A DNA stretch of 55,354 nt, taken from NCBI RefSeq assembly GCF_014696135.1, contig NZ_JACJPP010000027.1, positions 1 to 55,354 on the forward strand, in the 5' to 3' direction. The number at the start of each line of letters is the position of its first letter. Within the stretch, counting starts at the first letter, position 1. The notes beneath the pieces are model-generated. The model was not told the DNA's origin. It saw nothing but the letters and a program-made list of their open reading frames with translations, and searched no databases. Below, piece by piece: positions 17,592 through 26,832 of this stretch. Origin of the DNA: Nodosilinea sp. FACHB-141. GTDB lineage: Bacteria; Cyanobacteriota; Cyanobacteriia; Phormidesmidales; Phormidesmidaceae. The position numbers were made by a program, and so were the translations under genes.

Positions 17592-18869
17592 GTGTTTAAC
17601 CGAAGTCGTCGCAACCTGGCTCGTTGGTTCACCCTTTCGATGGGAAGCATTCTAGTGCTGTTTGCTGGAGTGATTTATCAGATCGAAATTACGGAAAAAC
17701 TGGAAGCACTCGATCGCCTGCTCTACGACAAGACCAGAGTGATGGCTGCCAGTGTGCATTATGAAGTGCGCCAAGACCAGAGCCAGGTCGATCTGAGCCA
17801 TGTTCCGTTGTTGGGCAGTGGCTCCCATCCGCTTGCAGAGGATCTGATTTATGTGCGCTGGTATAACGAGCAAGGACGGCTCGTTCGCTTTTTCGGAGCG
17901 TCTCCCCCAGACCCGTTAAATACGTCCCTCGGGTATCTCACAGTTCAATCAACCGATCCACTTTTGGAAGAAGAAGTTTGGCTCCGTCAGGCAACGCTAG
18001 CGGTTGAGGGCAGAACTGGAACTCTGGGGTATTTTCAGGTTGCCACTCCCCTCTCAGAGACTCAACAAGAACTTCAGCAGCTTCAGATGGCACTGGCCCT
18101 AGCAGTACCGATCGCACTCGGACTCATTGCCTTCACCGGTTGGGTTCTTAGTGGGTTCGCCATGCAACCCATTCGGCAAGCCTATCAACAGCTTCAACGG
18201 TTTACAGCAGATGCTTCCCATGAGTTGCGATCGCCCATTTCTGCGATTTTGACCAATGCGCAATTGGGATTACTGATCGCCGATAATGATTCCCGCTATC
18301 ACCCTCCCTTGGAAAATATCGTGGATAGCGCAGGATCAATGGGTGCTCTCGTCAATAATCTGTTATTGCTCGCTCGTCATCAGGGGCAACTTGCATCAGA
18401 ATCACTCAAAATAATTAATCTCGACGATTTGCTCAGCAATCTGGTGGCTCATTTTGTAACCTTGGCAAAACAGCAATCTCTCAACTTGACCTATGAGCCG
18501 CCTGAGCAATTGATCGAACTGTGGGCTGACCCCGACTTGCTACGACAGGCGATCGAGAATTTGCTCAACAATGCCTGTAAATATACCCCTTCTGGTGGCG
18601 TGATCCTAGTGCGCTTAGTGCCTCACCCTGGTTGGGCCGTGATTCAGGTGATTGACACAGGCGTTGGAATTCCAGAAACCGACCTACCTTATATCTTCGA
18701 TCGCTTCTACCGGGTAGACACTCAACGTTCTCAGGACAGCGGTGGTTTTGGGCTAGGGTTGGCGATCGCCCGGCAGATTGTCCATGCTCATAGCGGGCGC
18801 ATCTATGTCACAAGTGAAGTGAGTAAAGGCTCAAAGTTTCAGATTGAACTGCCCCTCAAGCCCTACTAG
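17592..18869 (+). CDS. rppB: Membrane sensor histidine kinase (RppB-like)
   Basis: A 425-residue protein starting at GTG. It has a transmembrane segment near residues 14-30, a periplasmic sensor region (about 31-165), a second span (about 166-188), and the HisKA motif FTADASHELRSPIS with H210. The HATPase motifs are present: N-box NNACKY, G1 DTGVGI, F-box FDRFYRV and G2 GGFGLGLAI. It would phosphorylate the regulator encoded immediately upstream. Their position beside the rhodopsin and cation transporters suggests control of ion or redox homeostasis, which is an inference. Confidence 0.82.
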   Translation: MFNRSRRNLARWFTLSMGSILVLFAGVIYQIEITEKLEALDRLLYDKTRVMAASVHYEVRQDQSQVDLSHVPLLGSGSHPLAEDLIYVRWYNEQGRLVRFFGASPPDPLNTSLGYLTVQSTDPLLEEEVWLRQATLAVEGRTGTLGYFQVATPLSETQQELQQLQMALALAVPIALGLIAFTGWVLSGFAMQPIRQAYQQLQRFTADASHELRSPISAILTNAQLGLLIADNDSRYHPPLENIVDSAGSMGALVNNLLLLARHQGQLASESLKIINLDDLLSNLVAHFVTLAKQQSLNLTYEPPEQLIELWADPDLLRQAIENLLNNACKYTPSGGVILVRLVPHPGWAVIQVIDTGVGIPETDLPYIFDRFYRVDTQRSQDSGGFGLGLAIARQIVHAHSGRIYVTSEVSKGSKFQIELPLKPY

Positions 18870-18987
18870 GGTCTTAACGGATTCAGAAGTCCAGAATGAG
18901 GAACTTTAGCTAGCGGTACAGGTGGCCCAGGGAAGACCTTAGTATAGTAATGATTATGGCTCAGCATCTGCAAAGGAATAGGACGCC

Positions 18988-19009
18988 TAGTTGCCCCGCG
19001 CCGCAACTA
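18988..19009. repeat. Dispersed 22-base palindromic repeat, copy c
   Basis: TAGTTGCCCCGCG is followed by CCGCAACTA, giving inverted ends around a GC core. The same core recurs in reverse at 34182-34203 and, with changes, near 36981 and 54636. The gap 18870-19244 holds no gene. Confidence 0.55.
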
Positions 19010-19244
19010 CTCCACTGTTGGAATTAAGGCTCAAACTCTTATCCAATCCTGAATCCAGCTCCCTTAACTAGGGCTCAAGGTAGAGAGAAAACTGAACGAA
19101 GCTATAAGGACTTTGGGGAACTGGCACAAGCCAACATAGGCCGCGTTTAGGCCACTCAGTGTGGCCACTGTCACAGAACACATTTACTTAGGGTGTATAA
19201 GACCCGATCTAGCCTGGCCTTGAACCGTGAATTTGTTTGAGCCG

Positions 19245-20327
19245 CTAATCCAGTGACGAGTCTTCATCACCTAAATTGGAGTCCTCTTCGATTTCCTCGA
19301 TCGCGGTACTGAGTTCCATTTCAAATTGCTCTACCGTGGGCAGTCGATTTTGAATATCTGGAGGAAGTTGGTCTTGGAGCTGATAAGTAGAGACTCCGAT
19401 TGGCTGGCGGCTCCCTTGGAGGGCATACTCGACAGTTGTCTTGTCTTTAGTCTTACAAAGGATAATGCCAATGGTAGGGGCATCCTGGCCGCTACGGAGG
19501 AGGTTATCAACGGCCGCAACGTAGAAACTCATTTGGCCAGAGTGTTGAGGCTCAAACTCACCCATTTTCAGATCCAGGACAATATAGCAGTGGAGCTTGA
19601 CATGGTAGAAGAGGAGGTCAAGGCGATACTCCTTGCCGCTGACGACGAGGGGATATTGACTGCCCAAAAATGAGAAGCCCATGCCGAGTTCAAGGAGGAA
19701 ATCGCGAATGTGATCGACCAGCCCCCGTTCCAGATCACGCTCCTGAGCTTCCTTGGCCAGGGTCAGGAAGTCGAAATTGTATGGATCCTTGATCAGCTGC
19801 TGGGCTAGGTCAGACTGGGGAGCCGGGAGCACGTGTTTGAAATTAGTAACAGCACCACCCGTTCGCTCAAAGAGACCACTTTCGATCTGCATCTCAAGGA
19901 TGTTCCTACTCCAGCCGTTTTCAACCGTTTGCTGAACGTACCAGAGTCGCGCTTGTGGATCCTTTACCTTCTCAATGATGCGGATATTGTGGCTCCACGG
20001 TATTTGGCCAACAGCCTGTTGGCCAATTTGCTCCTCGGTATAGGCCTCTGCAAATACCCGCATAGCTTTGAGGTTTGAGCGGGAAAAACCCTTGATATCA
20101 GGGAATTCGCGCTTCAGATCCCGAGCTAAATGGTCGATTACCTTACTGCCCCAGCTCGCCTGTTTCTGCTTGGCGATGATCTCTCGCCCAACATGCCAGT
20201 AGAGCAGGATAAGTTCATGATTGACGGCCAGGGCCGCCTTGACCTGGGCTGTCCGGATACGCTGCTTGAGCCCATCTAGGAAAGCGGTGTAGTTGCTGTC
20301 TAGGGAGAGGGGGGACTGCTTCGGCAT
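19245..20327 (-). CDS. DUF1016/YhcG-type PD-(D/E)XK nuclease-domain protein (copy 2)
   Basis: A 360-residue paralogue of 3468-4523 with the same architecture. The N-terminal helical region has NHELILLYWHVGREI and FSRSNLKAMRVFAEAY, and the C-terminal nuclease core has YRLDLLFYHVKL followed by LDLKMGEF (D-x-K). Large blocks such as QQTVENGWSRN are identical in both copies. The C-terminus is acidic (EEIEEDSNLGDED). It lies between the RppB-like gene and an integrase remnant, so it may have arrived with a mobile element separate from copy 1. Confidence 0.85.
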   Translation of the reverse strand: MPKQSPLSLDSNYTAFLDGLKQRIRTAQVKAALAVNHELILLYWHVGREIIAKQKQASWGSKVIDHLARDLKREFPDIKGFSRSNLKAMRVFAEAYTEEQIGQQAVGQIPWSHNIRIIEKVKDPQARLWYVQQTVENGWSRNILEMQIESGLFERTGGAVTNFKHVLPAPQSDLAQQLIKDPYNFDFLTLAKEAQERDLERGLVDHIRDFLLELGMGFSFLGSQYPLVVSGKEYRLDLLFYHVKLHCYIVLDLKMGEFEPQHSGQMSFYVAAVDNLLRSGQDAPTIGIILCKTKDKTTVEYALQGSRQPIGVSTYQLQDQLPPDIQNRLPTVEQFEMELSTAIEEIEEDSNLGDEDSSLD

Positions 20328-20403
20328 GAGGAAGACTATATCAGGGCTTCAATCTGGGTGCAGCGCAAGAGGGCCATAAAGTAGCGAAGCGGCGGTTTGG
20401 GGC

Positions 20404-20517
20404 CTAGTAGCAGATCGAGAAGAGCGATCGCATCTTCGGACTGAGTTCCCCCATCACCTGCTCAAACTGATCCGCCGACCAAATTTCCGCTTGGTCATGG
20501 CGATTTTGCTTCGGCAC
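20404..20517 (-). pseudogene. Truncated tyrosine integrase, N-terminal fragment
   Basis: On the reverse strand a GTG at 20517, preceded by GAGGTG, opens 37 codons reading VPKQNRHDQAEIWSADQFEQ, then PKMRSLFSICY and a stop. The part after AEIW resembles the start of cyanobacterial integrase catalytic domains, just before the expected first catalytic arginine box (GCRxSEAL). The catalytic residues are therefore missing. The stop falls where the dispersed repeat sequence (about 20374-20403, AAAGTAGCGAAGCGGCGG) begins, so repeat insertion or deletion probably ended the gene. Confidence 0.5.
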
Positions 20518-21189
20518 CAGTTCACCTCATAATTGGATCCAAACCACCCTTGAAAACTCTAACTTGCTCTTTTTGCGATTTCAGCAAGTCTAGTTTATCG
20601 AGATGGCAAGGGTTCCAGCAATTTAGAGCGAAAAGAGAGCAACATGGCGAAGCTTGTTGAAAATGAACCCTTGTTGTTGAGAATAAAATTCTAATAGGAT
20701 TTTGGATCCTAAATTTTGATTAGAGGATGCCAGTCTCCACGTACCAAGATGACACGCTTTTGCCTGCCACTCTCAATTGATGCCATCGCGTTGGGTTGTG
20801 TCATCAAATCCCGTTGACTTGTTGGCCGTGGCGCTCTCAATTGAGCAGCTGCTTGCGGCCCATTCAACCGATTACTTATATACCGCTACCATTGCTACTA
20901 TCTTGAGCGACTTAACACCCCCGTTCGCCTGCCACTAGTAACCTCTCGTATCCCCCAAAACTTTACACGATCGATGTGCAACAGGCTTGTTAGCAGTTAC
21001 GTTCCCGAAAATTATCATATCGAGAAATAGCTACTTCCCGTTCACCCCTGCATAACTTCGTGATTAAAAACAATGCTTCCTTATCGAAGATACTCCCAAC
21101 TTACCGAAATCTATTATTGGGAGCGGAAGAATGAACGAAGATTGAGCCAAATTCAATGAGCGAATAAATCTTCAAAACCTATCAACAGT
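20518..21189. other. Intergenic region without a convincing gene
   Basis: These 672 bases contain a twice-used CTCTCAATTGA word (near 20770 and 20835). No frame with a plausible start, length and composition was found on either strand. The segment separates the integrase remnant from the end of the toxin-antitoxin-nuclease operon. Confidence 0.4.
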
Positions 21190-21714
21190 TCAAAGGCTCT
21201 CTAGGTAAAGAGTCTTCACTTGAAAAGCGACTTTTCTAGCTTGGGTAAGTGGTATGGGATAGCCAACTGTGTTGTACCCTCTATTGGGAACGCTTCTCTT
21301 CTGAAGAGTTTTCTGTAGCTCCCAAACTAGCGCTCTCAGCTTTCCTGGCTTGAAAATAAGAATTTCTTGTTCTGGTATCAGGACGATCCAATAATCGGCT
21401 TGAGAGCTCCACCCCCACCCTGGAATCATTTCTTTGTCGTTCGAGATAGTTTCAAAAAAGAGATTACCTGTCCGTTTAGCGGCAAGGTCAAATTTATACT
21501 CAATTGTGATAACTGATCCATCTGCCCGAGTGACAATTCTGTCTATCCCTGCTTGCTGATACTTTATCTCTCCAGAGACATCAGTTACTTTGTAGACAGG
21601 ATGTAACCATTGGTCTAAGAAAGTTTCTCCTGCTTGGCCAACTTTGCGCTGAGTTTCAAAATCGTATGGTTTAGTTTGCATAGATTTGAGGGATATAGAG
21701 TTGGACTCCATCAT
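21190..21714 (-). CDS. PD-(D/E)XK nuclease-like protein, third gene of a TA-type operon
   Basis: A 174-residue protein. Residues fitting a PD-(D/E)XK active site are E30 in GQAGETFLDQW, D58 in AGIDRIV, and E72/K74 in TIEYKFD. Downstream helices include NLFFETISN and a Trp-rich GWGWSSQADYW. The ATG at 21714 has AGAAGG seven bases upstream and overlaps the preceding gene by 44 bases, so the genes are coupled. The fold predicts DNA cleavage or Holliday-junction-type activity. Presence behind an antitoxin-like and a RelE-like gene suggests an effector in a defence or addiction module. The catalytic assignment rests on motif reading only. Confidence 0.65.
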   Translation of the reverse strand: MMESNSISLKSMQTKPYDFETQRKVGQAGETFLDQWLHPVYKVTDVSGEIKYQQAGIDRIVTRADGSVITIEYKFDLAAKRTGNLFFETISNDKEMIPGWGWSSQADYWIVLIPEQEILIFKPGKLRALVWELQKTLQKRSVPNRGYNTVGYPIPLTQARKVAFQVKTLYLESL

Positions 21715-22564
21715 TGCCTTCTCGTCGTATTGGAATGCCAGCCCATCGTGACACCCAATTCACCAATGCCCGCAAAGAACTGGCTCTGCGAGGGTTGGTG
21801 GTTCCTCCACAATCACCAAAACTCACCAAAGAAATCACCTCTTGAATTAATTCTTTAGTGAGTTCTTGATCGTCACGAGTCGTTTTCTCAATAATCATTT
21901 GAATCGGATAGAATCCTAGCAATGCTTCTGCGAGAAGACGTTCGCGAGTTTCCTGATCATCGCTCTGGGCAATCCTTTTACCTCGATCTGTTAAAATGTA
22001 GATGCTTGAAGATTTATTCTCGGCTGAACCTCGACTAGCAAGACCTATTTCCATCACAGGTCGGCCAAGATAATCTCCTCTCCTAGCCAAATCTTTTTCT
22101 TTTTTAGCACCACTACCAAAAGCAACGCCTAAAGATTTAGATGTGTTGGTTCCACCATGAATTAGCTCAACCGTTTTAATGTATTTCTGTGGATCACCGA
22201 TTTGAGGGATGTAAATGGGCTGTTGCTCACCTTTACGCAGATCTTGATCTAGAGCAGTTTGCCAATCAATTAAATGAGAGATCTGTTGAAACTCATAAAA
22301 TCTGATTTCTTTTCTTGGAACGTCAACAGTATAGGTGAGCTGGAAAGTTCTTCCTCTGAGTTCATAAACTAATCCTGAAACACCAGGCTTGATACCAAAA
22401 CAAGCCCCTTCAACTTCGCCAGTCTGCTTGAGAAGTTCTAGAACGGGCGCAAGTTCCTGCTCTACTGCCAAATCACAGAATGTACTTCTGTCAGAAAGTA
22501 TTGCCCTGGTTTGAGAATCAAAATACGTAAACTTGAACACTTCAATTAGCTCCTCATGCTGCAA
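21671..22564 (-). CDS. RelE/ParE-like N-terminus fused to a winged-helix-like C-terminus
   Basis: A 297-residue protein. Residues 38-98 resemble the RelE/HigB toxin fold: a helix with LAPVLELLKQTG, then a sheet with GLVYELRGRTFQLTYTV and IRFYEFQQISH, where YELR and the final hydrophobic strand are typical. From about 157 on it differs: RRGDYLGRPVMEIGLAS and YILTDRGKRIAQS, then a C-terminal RRASSLRALVNWVSRW and GVQLYIPQ look like a winged-helix DNA-binding domain. The usual RelE family is about 90-110 residues, so this is a fusion. Its start follows the antitoxin-like stop by three bases. Confidence 0.6.
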   Translation of the reverse strand: MQHEELIEVFKFTYFDSQTRAILSDRSTFCDLAVEQELAPVLELLKQTGEVEGACFGIKPGVSGLVYELRGRTFQLTYTVDVPRKEIRFYEFQQISHLIDWQTALDQDLRKGEQQPIYIPQIGDPQKYIKTVELIHGGTNTSKSLGVAFGSGAKKEKDLARRGDYLGRPVMEIGLASRGSAENKSSSIYILTDRGKRIAQSDDQETRERLLAEALLGFYPIQMIIEKTTRDDQELTKELIQEVISLVSFGDCGGTTNPRRASSLRALVNWVSRWAGIPIRREGNDGVQLYIPQIYAN

Positions 22565-22567
22565 TAA

Positions 22568-22963
22568 CTAAACCTGGATCTCAGAAGAAACAAACAAAAC
22601 TTTATCTGCGTCGCCAATCAGCGGTAATGAAAGGTAATGCGTAAAGCGAGGCGATACAAATGCCACAACCCGTCTTTTGTGAAATGTCAGATAGATACAA
22701 TCTATTCCACCCAAAAGCTTCTCCCAGGATTCGGTTAGCCGATCACGAAACTCAGTGAGAGGAATCTCTTCACTGTTCTGAATACTAGGCTCTCCCTCTT
22801 CTGAATTGAGAGCATCAACATCTTGAAGCGGAAGTAAAAAGGCTGCAACTTCACCATAGTGAGTACATACAATCCGTAGGTTACCAGACTGAACTTGCCG
22901 TCTAAGTTTTGGTAACTTGACTCTTAATTCCGACATCGGGATTTGCTTGAAACTTTTGTTCAT
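22568..22963 (-). CDS. Antitoxin-like protein with two tandem Phd/YefM-type domains
   Basis: A 131-residue protein starting MNKSFKQIPMSELRVKLPKL. Residues 7-50 (IPMSELRVKLPKLRRQV, then GEVAAFLLPLQDV) have the Phd/YefM pattern of an N-terminal helix plus a strand-turn-strand. Residues 67-111 repeat it (IPLTEFRDRLTESWEKL, then KRRVVAFVSPRF). The longer frame to 23050 was rejected because the promoter lies inside it and GGGAAGGGC precedes the ATG at 22963. As first gene of the operon before the RelE-like gene, it is the likely antitoxin and autorepressor. Confidence 0.65.
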   Translation of the reverse strand: MNKSFKQIPMSELRVKLPKLRRQVQSGNLRIVCTHYGEVAAFLLPLQDVDALNSEEGEPSIQNSEEIPLTEFRDRLTESWEKLLGGIDCIYLTFHKRRVVAFVSPRFTHYLSLPLIGDADKVLFVSSEIQV

Positions 22964-22988
22964 GTTTACTTGCCCTTCCCTACACCTG

Positions 22989-23017
22989 ATAATGGCAAAA
23001 CATTTTGAAACTGTCAA
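22989..23017 (-). promoter_or_regulatory. Sigma70-type promoter with a central palindrome for the TA-nuclease operon
   Basis: On the reverse strand TTGACA (23012-23017) is separated by 17 bases from CATTAT (22989-22994). The ATG of the double-Phd gene lies 26 bases further on. The spacer contains CAAAACATTTTG (22996-23007 on the plus strand), a 5-2-5 palindrome that could be the operator for autorepression. Confidence 0.6.
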
Positions 23018-23166
23018 TAGTGTCTTACGTTTTTTACATTTTAAGCCCAAAACAGAGAATCAGCAAGGGTTGTAGGGCATCTTGCTTTGCGTGGAGTAGG
23101 TGGTTGCGCTAACTGATCTGAGCCATTGCCCTAGTAAAGCCCGCCCGCACCAGAGCTGCTGGGTGG

Positions 23167-26100
23167 TTAGGCGGCTGCCAACGCTGCCCGCCAGAGGCCG
23201 GGGTAAAGGGGCTTGATTGTCTGCCGCAGCTGGTGAAGTGCTTCGGCCCCTGACTCTTGGGCCACGTGAATCAGGGCGATAATGTCTTGAATTGAGGCTT
23301 GTATCTTAGGGGCGTCCAGAACTTCAGTAAGAGATCCGATCCTTACTGAAGTTCTGGACAGGCCATATTTCTCAAGGACTTTGGCCGCGATCGCATCCCA
23401 GGCAGGGGTCAAATCCCCCACCCGCTGCTGTAGCACCTGGTCGAGAACGTTAAACACCTCAGAGTCAGTCTCAATCCGTTTGCGATGACGTTGGAGGGAG
23501 TGAACGCGATCGCAGTTGTCAGCCAGCTTGGCCGCGATTTTGGCCTCAATGTCGCTCAACTTGACGAGGCGGTATTGATAGGCACGATTACCATCGCCAG
23601 TTGATACCTTCCCGTTGTAATGGCCTTCAAGGCCCACCATTTGTAAAAGTCTGTGAAGGCACTTCACTAGAGGTGTTTTACTGGTGAACTGTAGCCCGTG
23701 AATTCGTTGATGGGTAGAAGATGCAGAAGCTAGAGAAACAGCCTTCTCTCTAGCCCACGCCGCCGCTTGGGCAACGATGAAGTCTTTGTTTGTCCAAGCT
23801 GTGAGGCGGCCCTTGATGACGCTGTAGAGCCCTGGAGCATCCTTTAGCAGTTTGGCTATGGCAAACTCCCGAGCGGTGCAGGGAAGATCGGCTGTGTCGT
23901 GCTGCCCTGCCCGTGCGATCGCGTTGAGGGCATGTTGGCGGGCAATCTCAGCCCACAGTTCGGGTTGCTCATAGGCGATGCAAACCAGCGATCGCACCCG
24001 TAGCTCAAATAGCCCATTGGTGCCGGAGTCGATGACCCAAGCCTCTATCCATTCAGGATTGTTGAGCCCAGGATAGTCGCCCAGCTTCTGCTGAAGCTCC
24101 CACTTATGGTGCTTGGTAGCTTCAATGGCCCCAGCAGGTTCGTCACCGGCTTGCTTTTTGCCCTTGGCCCTAGCGAGAGTGCGCCCCTTTTGAGCAATTA
24201 AATTCTGAGTCGCCTCATAAAAGGGTTGTGACCAGGTTTCAGCCGCTTTTGGGTCGCAAACCATTTCGTTGACCGCCCAGCCGTTGGTCTCCCACTCCAT
24301 GCGCAGAAACTCAACCTTGAAATAAGTCTCTTGAGCTTGGATGGCTAGAAACTCTGGCAGCTCTAGCCAATCATCTGCCGAGGCCTGGCCCAGCCGAGAG
24401 GCAATCTCTGCGCAGCCCATTTGTTGAGCCAGGTTGATGGCACCCGTGTTTGGGTCACCAGCCAGCAGCGATCGCCAGTAGTCGGGGGTGAATACGGCTG
24501 GGTCAGGCATTGTTGCCAGCCCACGAGAGGCAATGTACATATTGCGCCGCTTAATCTTTTCGCCGCGAATTGCGTCTCGGTGGCGCTCCCCCCTCTGGCT
24601 GATGCTGGAGGCTGCCTCAAAAGCCCGTGCGTATTCGAACTGCTGATCAAAGTACGTGCCCTCGCTTGAGAGACCAGAGTTGAACGCTGGGGAGAATGAC
24701 AGCCAATTTAATCCACGATTTGGCGCAAAGCTTGTAGGGTTTTTGGCAAACTCTGACCTAATCCGGTGGGGAGTGTATTTACCATCGATGGGTTGCCCCT
24801 TCAGATCAGGATGGAGGCCGCGCAGTACCCGGTGAATAGCTCTGGCTTTACCCTCACTGCCAGAGGGAATAGCAACCTTTTGCCCTTTGCTAACGGCATT
24901 TTCTATGCCCGCAAACCACGTATAGAAGGCCCTGTTGGCCTTTGGGGTTGATTCCCAAGCAGTGCCGTCCCAGGATTCCCCATCGCCCGCTTGGTCAAGG
25001 TAGAGGGCAATCTCCATCTCAGTCTGAGGTCTTTGCCGCCGCAGTACCTCTACTTGGGTGGGGTCAAAGTTCCCCCAACGTTGCGCAGCTGCGACGGTTG
25101 AGCGGTAGAGACCGTCCTGGGCTAAAACGACGACATTCGCATGGCTTAGCAGATCCTTAACGGCCTGCCGAGCTAACTCAGGGTGATTCCCCAACTCACC
25201 GGACTGAAGGCGAGGAATACACTCGTTTGCTTCGTCGAAGGCGACAACGTTGGCTAATATTGACCGAAGTTTATGGGCTGACTCGGGGCAGGCCGTCACC
25301 CAGGCAACGGCGGGTCTATTTTCCGGTGGAAGGGCTAGATACTGGTCGATAGTGAGGACATCGAGTTCATGAGCTAGGTTGGTGGCCAGTTGTCGAGTAG
25401 GGGCAAAAATAACGCCACACCACCCCCGCTGCTGCCCCTCTCCAACAACTGACCGCAGCCCTACCGATGTTTTGCGGGTCATCTTGGAGCCGTCGAGGAC
25501 AATCAACCGGCGATCGCCATCAGCGGGAAGGGTGAGTCGTGGGAAGTGGCCCACCTCCACCGTGCCCGAGAGCCGTGCCCTGTCCCTAAAAGCTTTGGCG
25601 ATCGCCATTCGATCAGTGTCCTCGGGCAGGCCCACTAGGGCAGCTACTTGGCCCAGCCAAGCTTGGCGCTCTTTCTCCCGCTTTTGTTTCGCCCAGGCTT
25701 GCTGCCGCGCCCGCTCATGCCGGGCTGAAGGCTTTGCTTGGTCTATGAGCTGCGCAAAAGCGTCTGCCCCTTGAGCCGCGATAAAATCGTCAATTCCTTT
25801 ACCTAGAGAGCCGTCCCATAGCACCAGTCGGACATCACAACCCGCCGCTGTGAGCAGGCCAGCGAAAACGGCACGACCTTGTTCAACGTCGTGCCGCGTC
25901 TCTGCTTTTTCGTCCTGGTCAAAGGCTATATAGGCGCGTCGGCCTGGCTGGATGAATCGCTGCACCTCGGGCATTAAGCGAGGGGCGACTTTGGTTTTTA
26001 GAATAGGGTCGTGAGCCAGATAAGCTCGAAACCCGTAGAAACCAATCGCCGCGTACCCCTGGGAGAGGGCTGCTAGAACCTTCTTCCCGCCTTCGGTAAA

Positions 26101-26832
26101 TAAGATGTTGATCGCGGGGTTTACGGCGACCCAATCCCAAAAACCAAAGACTACAGTATCCTCTCCACCAAGCCCAACCAGTGCGGCTAGGCTAACTTCA
26201 GCAGGGCATTCCACCCCGTAACGTATGGCGACTTGCCGCCATACCCCAGCAGTCACCGGCGGTAGGTAAGGCTTACTACCAGCGCCGAGCGGGGTCTCGT
26301 ACTTCCGCAAGACCGTGTGCTCAGGGTAGAGCCGCAACAGCCCGCTGACTTCACATTTTTCGACTGGTCGCCCTAGGGCATAGCTGAGGCGCTGCGCCGA
26401 TTTTTGGCGGTTAACCTGTGGGTTCTCAGCTTTGGCCTGCCACAGTTCGCCCGACTCTTGCCGGAAGCACGCTAGCTCGCGGAACGAGTGAGGCCGCCGC
26501 GTCTCCCAGAATCGGCTGACGGTATAGCCCAGCTCATAGTTAGGCTCCCATTGGCCAGAATCCTCGACAAAGGAGACGGCAGCCTTGTAAAGGGTGGGTG
26601 CAATCGCAGATTCGATGATGCATTCTTGCTCAATCCGTTGCTTGAACGTAAGGCTACTTACAGCGCCACCTCCCGATTGGGCGGCGGCGACAAAGCCTTC
26701 AGAAAAATATGGCGACTCAACACTAAGCCAGAGCTTAGCGTGGCTCATTGAGGTGGGAGATGTTGTGGGTACGATCGCGCATGAAAGCATGGGAAACCTA
26801 CGGATTACCCCGGCTGTATCGTTGCCGGGCAT
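23167..26832 (-). CDS. CyRepA1-type plasmid replication protein (Toprim/DUF3854-like plus helicase-like)
   Basis: A 1221-residue protein. A Toprim-like module has the glutamate in LFTEGGKKVLAAL (246-256) and an acidic pair in AYIAFDQDEKAE (300-311). A P-loop helicase-like module follows, with LDGSKMTRKTS as a divergent Walker A (446-456), APTRQLATNLA, and a Walker B-like VVAFDEANE (529-537). This layout is that of the cyanobacterial CyRepA1 replication proteins. Starts at 26790 and 26748 are alternatives; none has a clear ribosome-binding site. It probably initiates replication of a plasmid, making this the second replication protein in the window. Confidence 0.75.
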   Translation of the reverse strand: MPGNDTAGVIRRFPMLSCAIVPTTSPTSMSHAKLWLSVESPYFSEGFVAAAQSGGGAVSSLTFKQRIEQECIIESAIAPTLYKAAVSFVEDSGQWEPNYELGYTVSRFWETRRPHSFRELACFRQESGELWQAKAENPQVNRQKSAQRLSYALGRPVEKCEVSGLLRLYPEHTVLRKYETPLGAGSKPYLPPVTAGVWRQVAIRYGVECPAEVSLAALVGLGGEDTVVFGFWDWVAVNPAINILFTEGGKKVLAALSQGYAAIGFYGFRAYLAHDPILKTKVAPRLMPEVQRFIQPGRRAYIAFDQDEKAETRHDVEQGRAVFAGLLTAAGCDVRLVLWDGSLGKGIDDFIAAQGADAFAQLIDQAKPSARHERARQQAWAKQKREKERQAWLGQVAALVGLPEDTDRMAIAKAFRDRARLSGTVEVGHFPRLTLPADGDRRLIVLDGSKMTRKTSVGLRSVVGEGQQRGWCGVIFAPTRQLATNLAHELDVLTIDQYLALPPENRPAVAWVTACPESAHKLRSILANVVAFDEANECIPRLQSGELGNHPELARQAVKDLLSHANVVVLAQDGLYRSTVAAAQRWGNFDPTQVEVLRRQRPQTEMEIALYLDQAGDGESWDGTAWESTPKANRAFYTWFAGIENAVSKGQKVAIPSGSEGKARAIHRVLRGLHPDLKGQPIDGKYTPHRIRSEFAKNPTSFAPNRGLNWLSFSPAFNSGLSSEGTYFDQQFEYARAFEAASSISQRGERHRDAIRGEKIKRRNMYIASRGLATMPDPAVFTPDYWRSLLAGDPNTGAINLAQQMGCAEIASRLGQASADDWLELPEFLAIQAQETYFKVEFLRMEWETNGWAVNEMVCDPKAAETWSQPFYEATQNLIAQKGRTLARAKGKKQAGDEPAGAIEATKHHKWELQQKLGDYPGLNNPEWIEAWVIDSGTNGLFELRVRSLVCIAYEQPELWAEIARQHALNAIARAGQHDTADLPCTAREFAIAKLLKDAPGLYSVIKGRLTAWTNKDFIVAQAAAWAREKAVSLASASSTHQRIHGLQFTSKTPLVKCLHRLLQMVGLEGHYNGKVSTGDGNRAYQYRLVKLSDIEAKIAAKLADNCDRVHSLQRHRKRIETDSEVFNVLDQVLQQRVGDLTPAWDAIAAKVLEKYGLSRTSVRIGSLTEVLDAPKIQASIQDIIALIHVAQESGAEALHQLRQTIKPLYPGLWRAALAAA

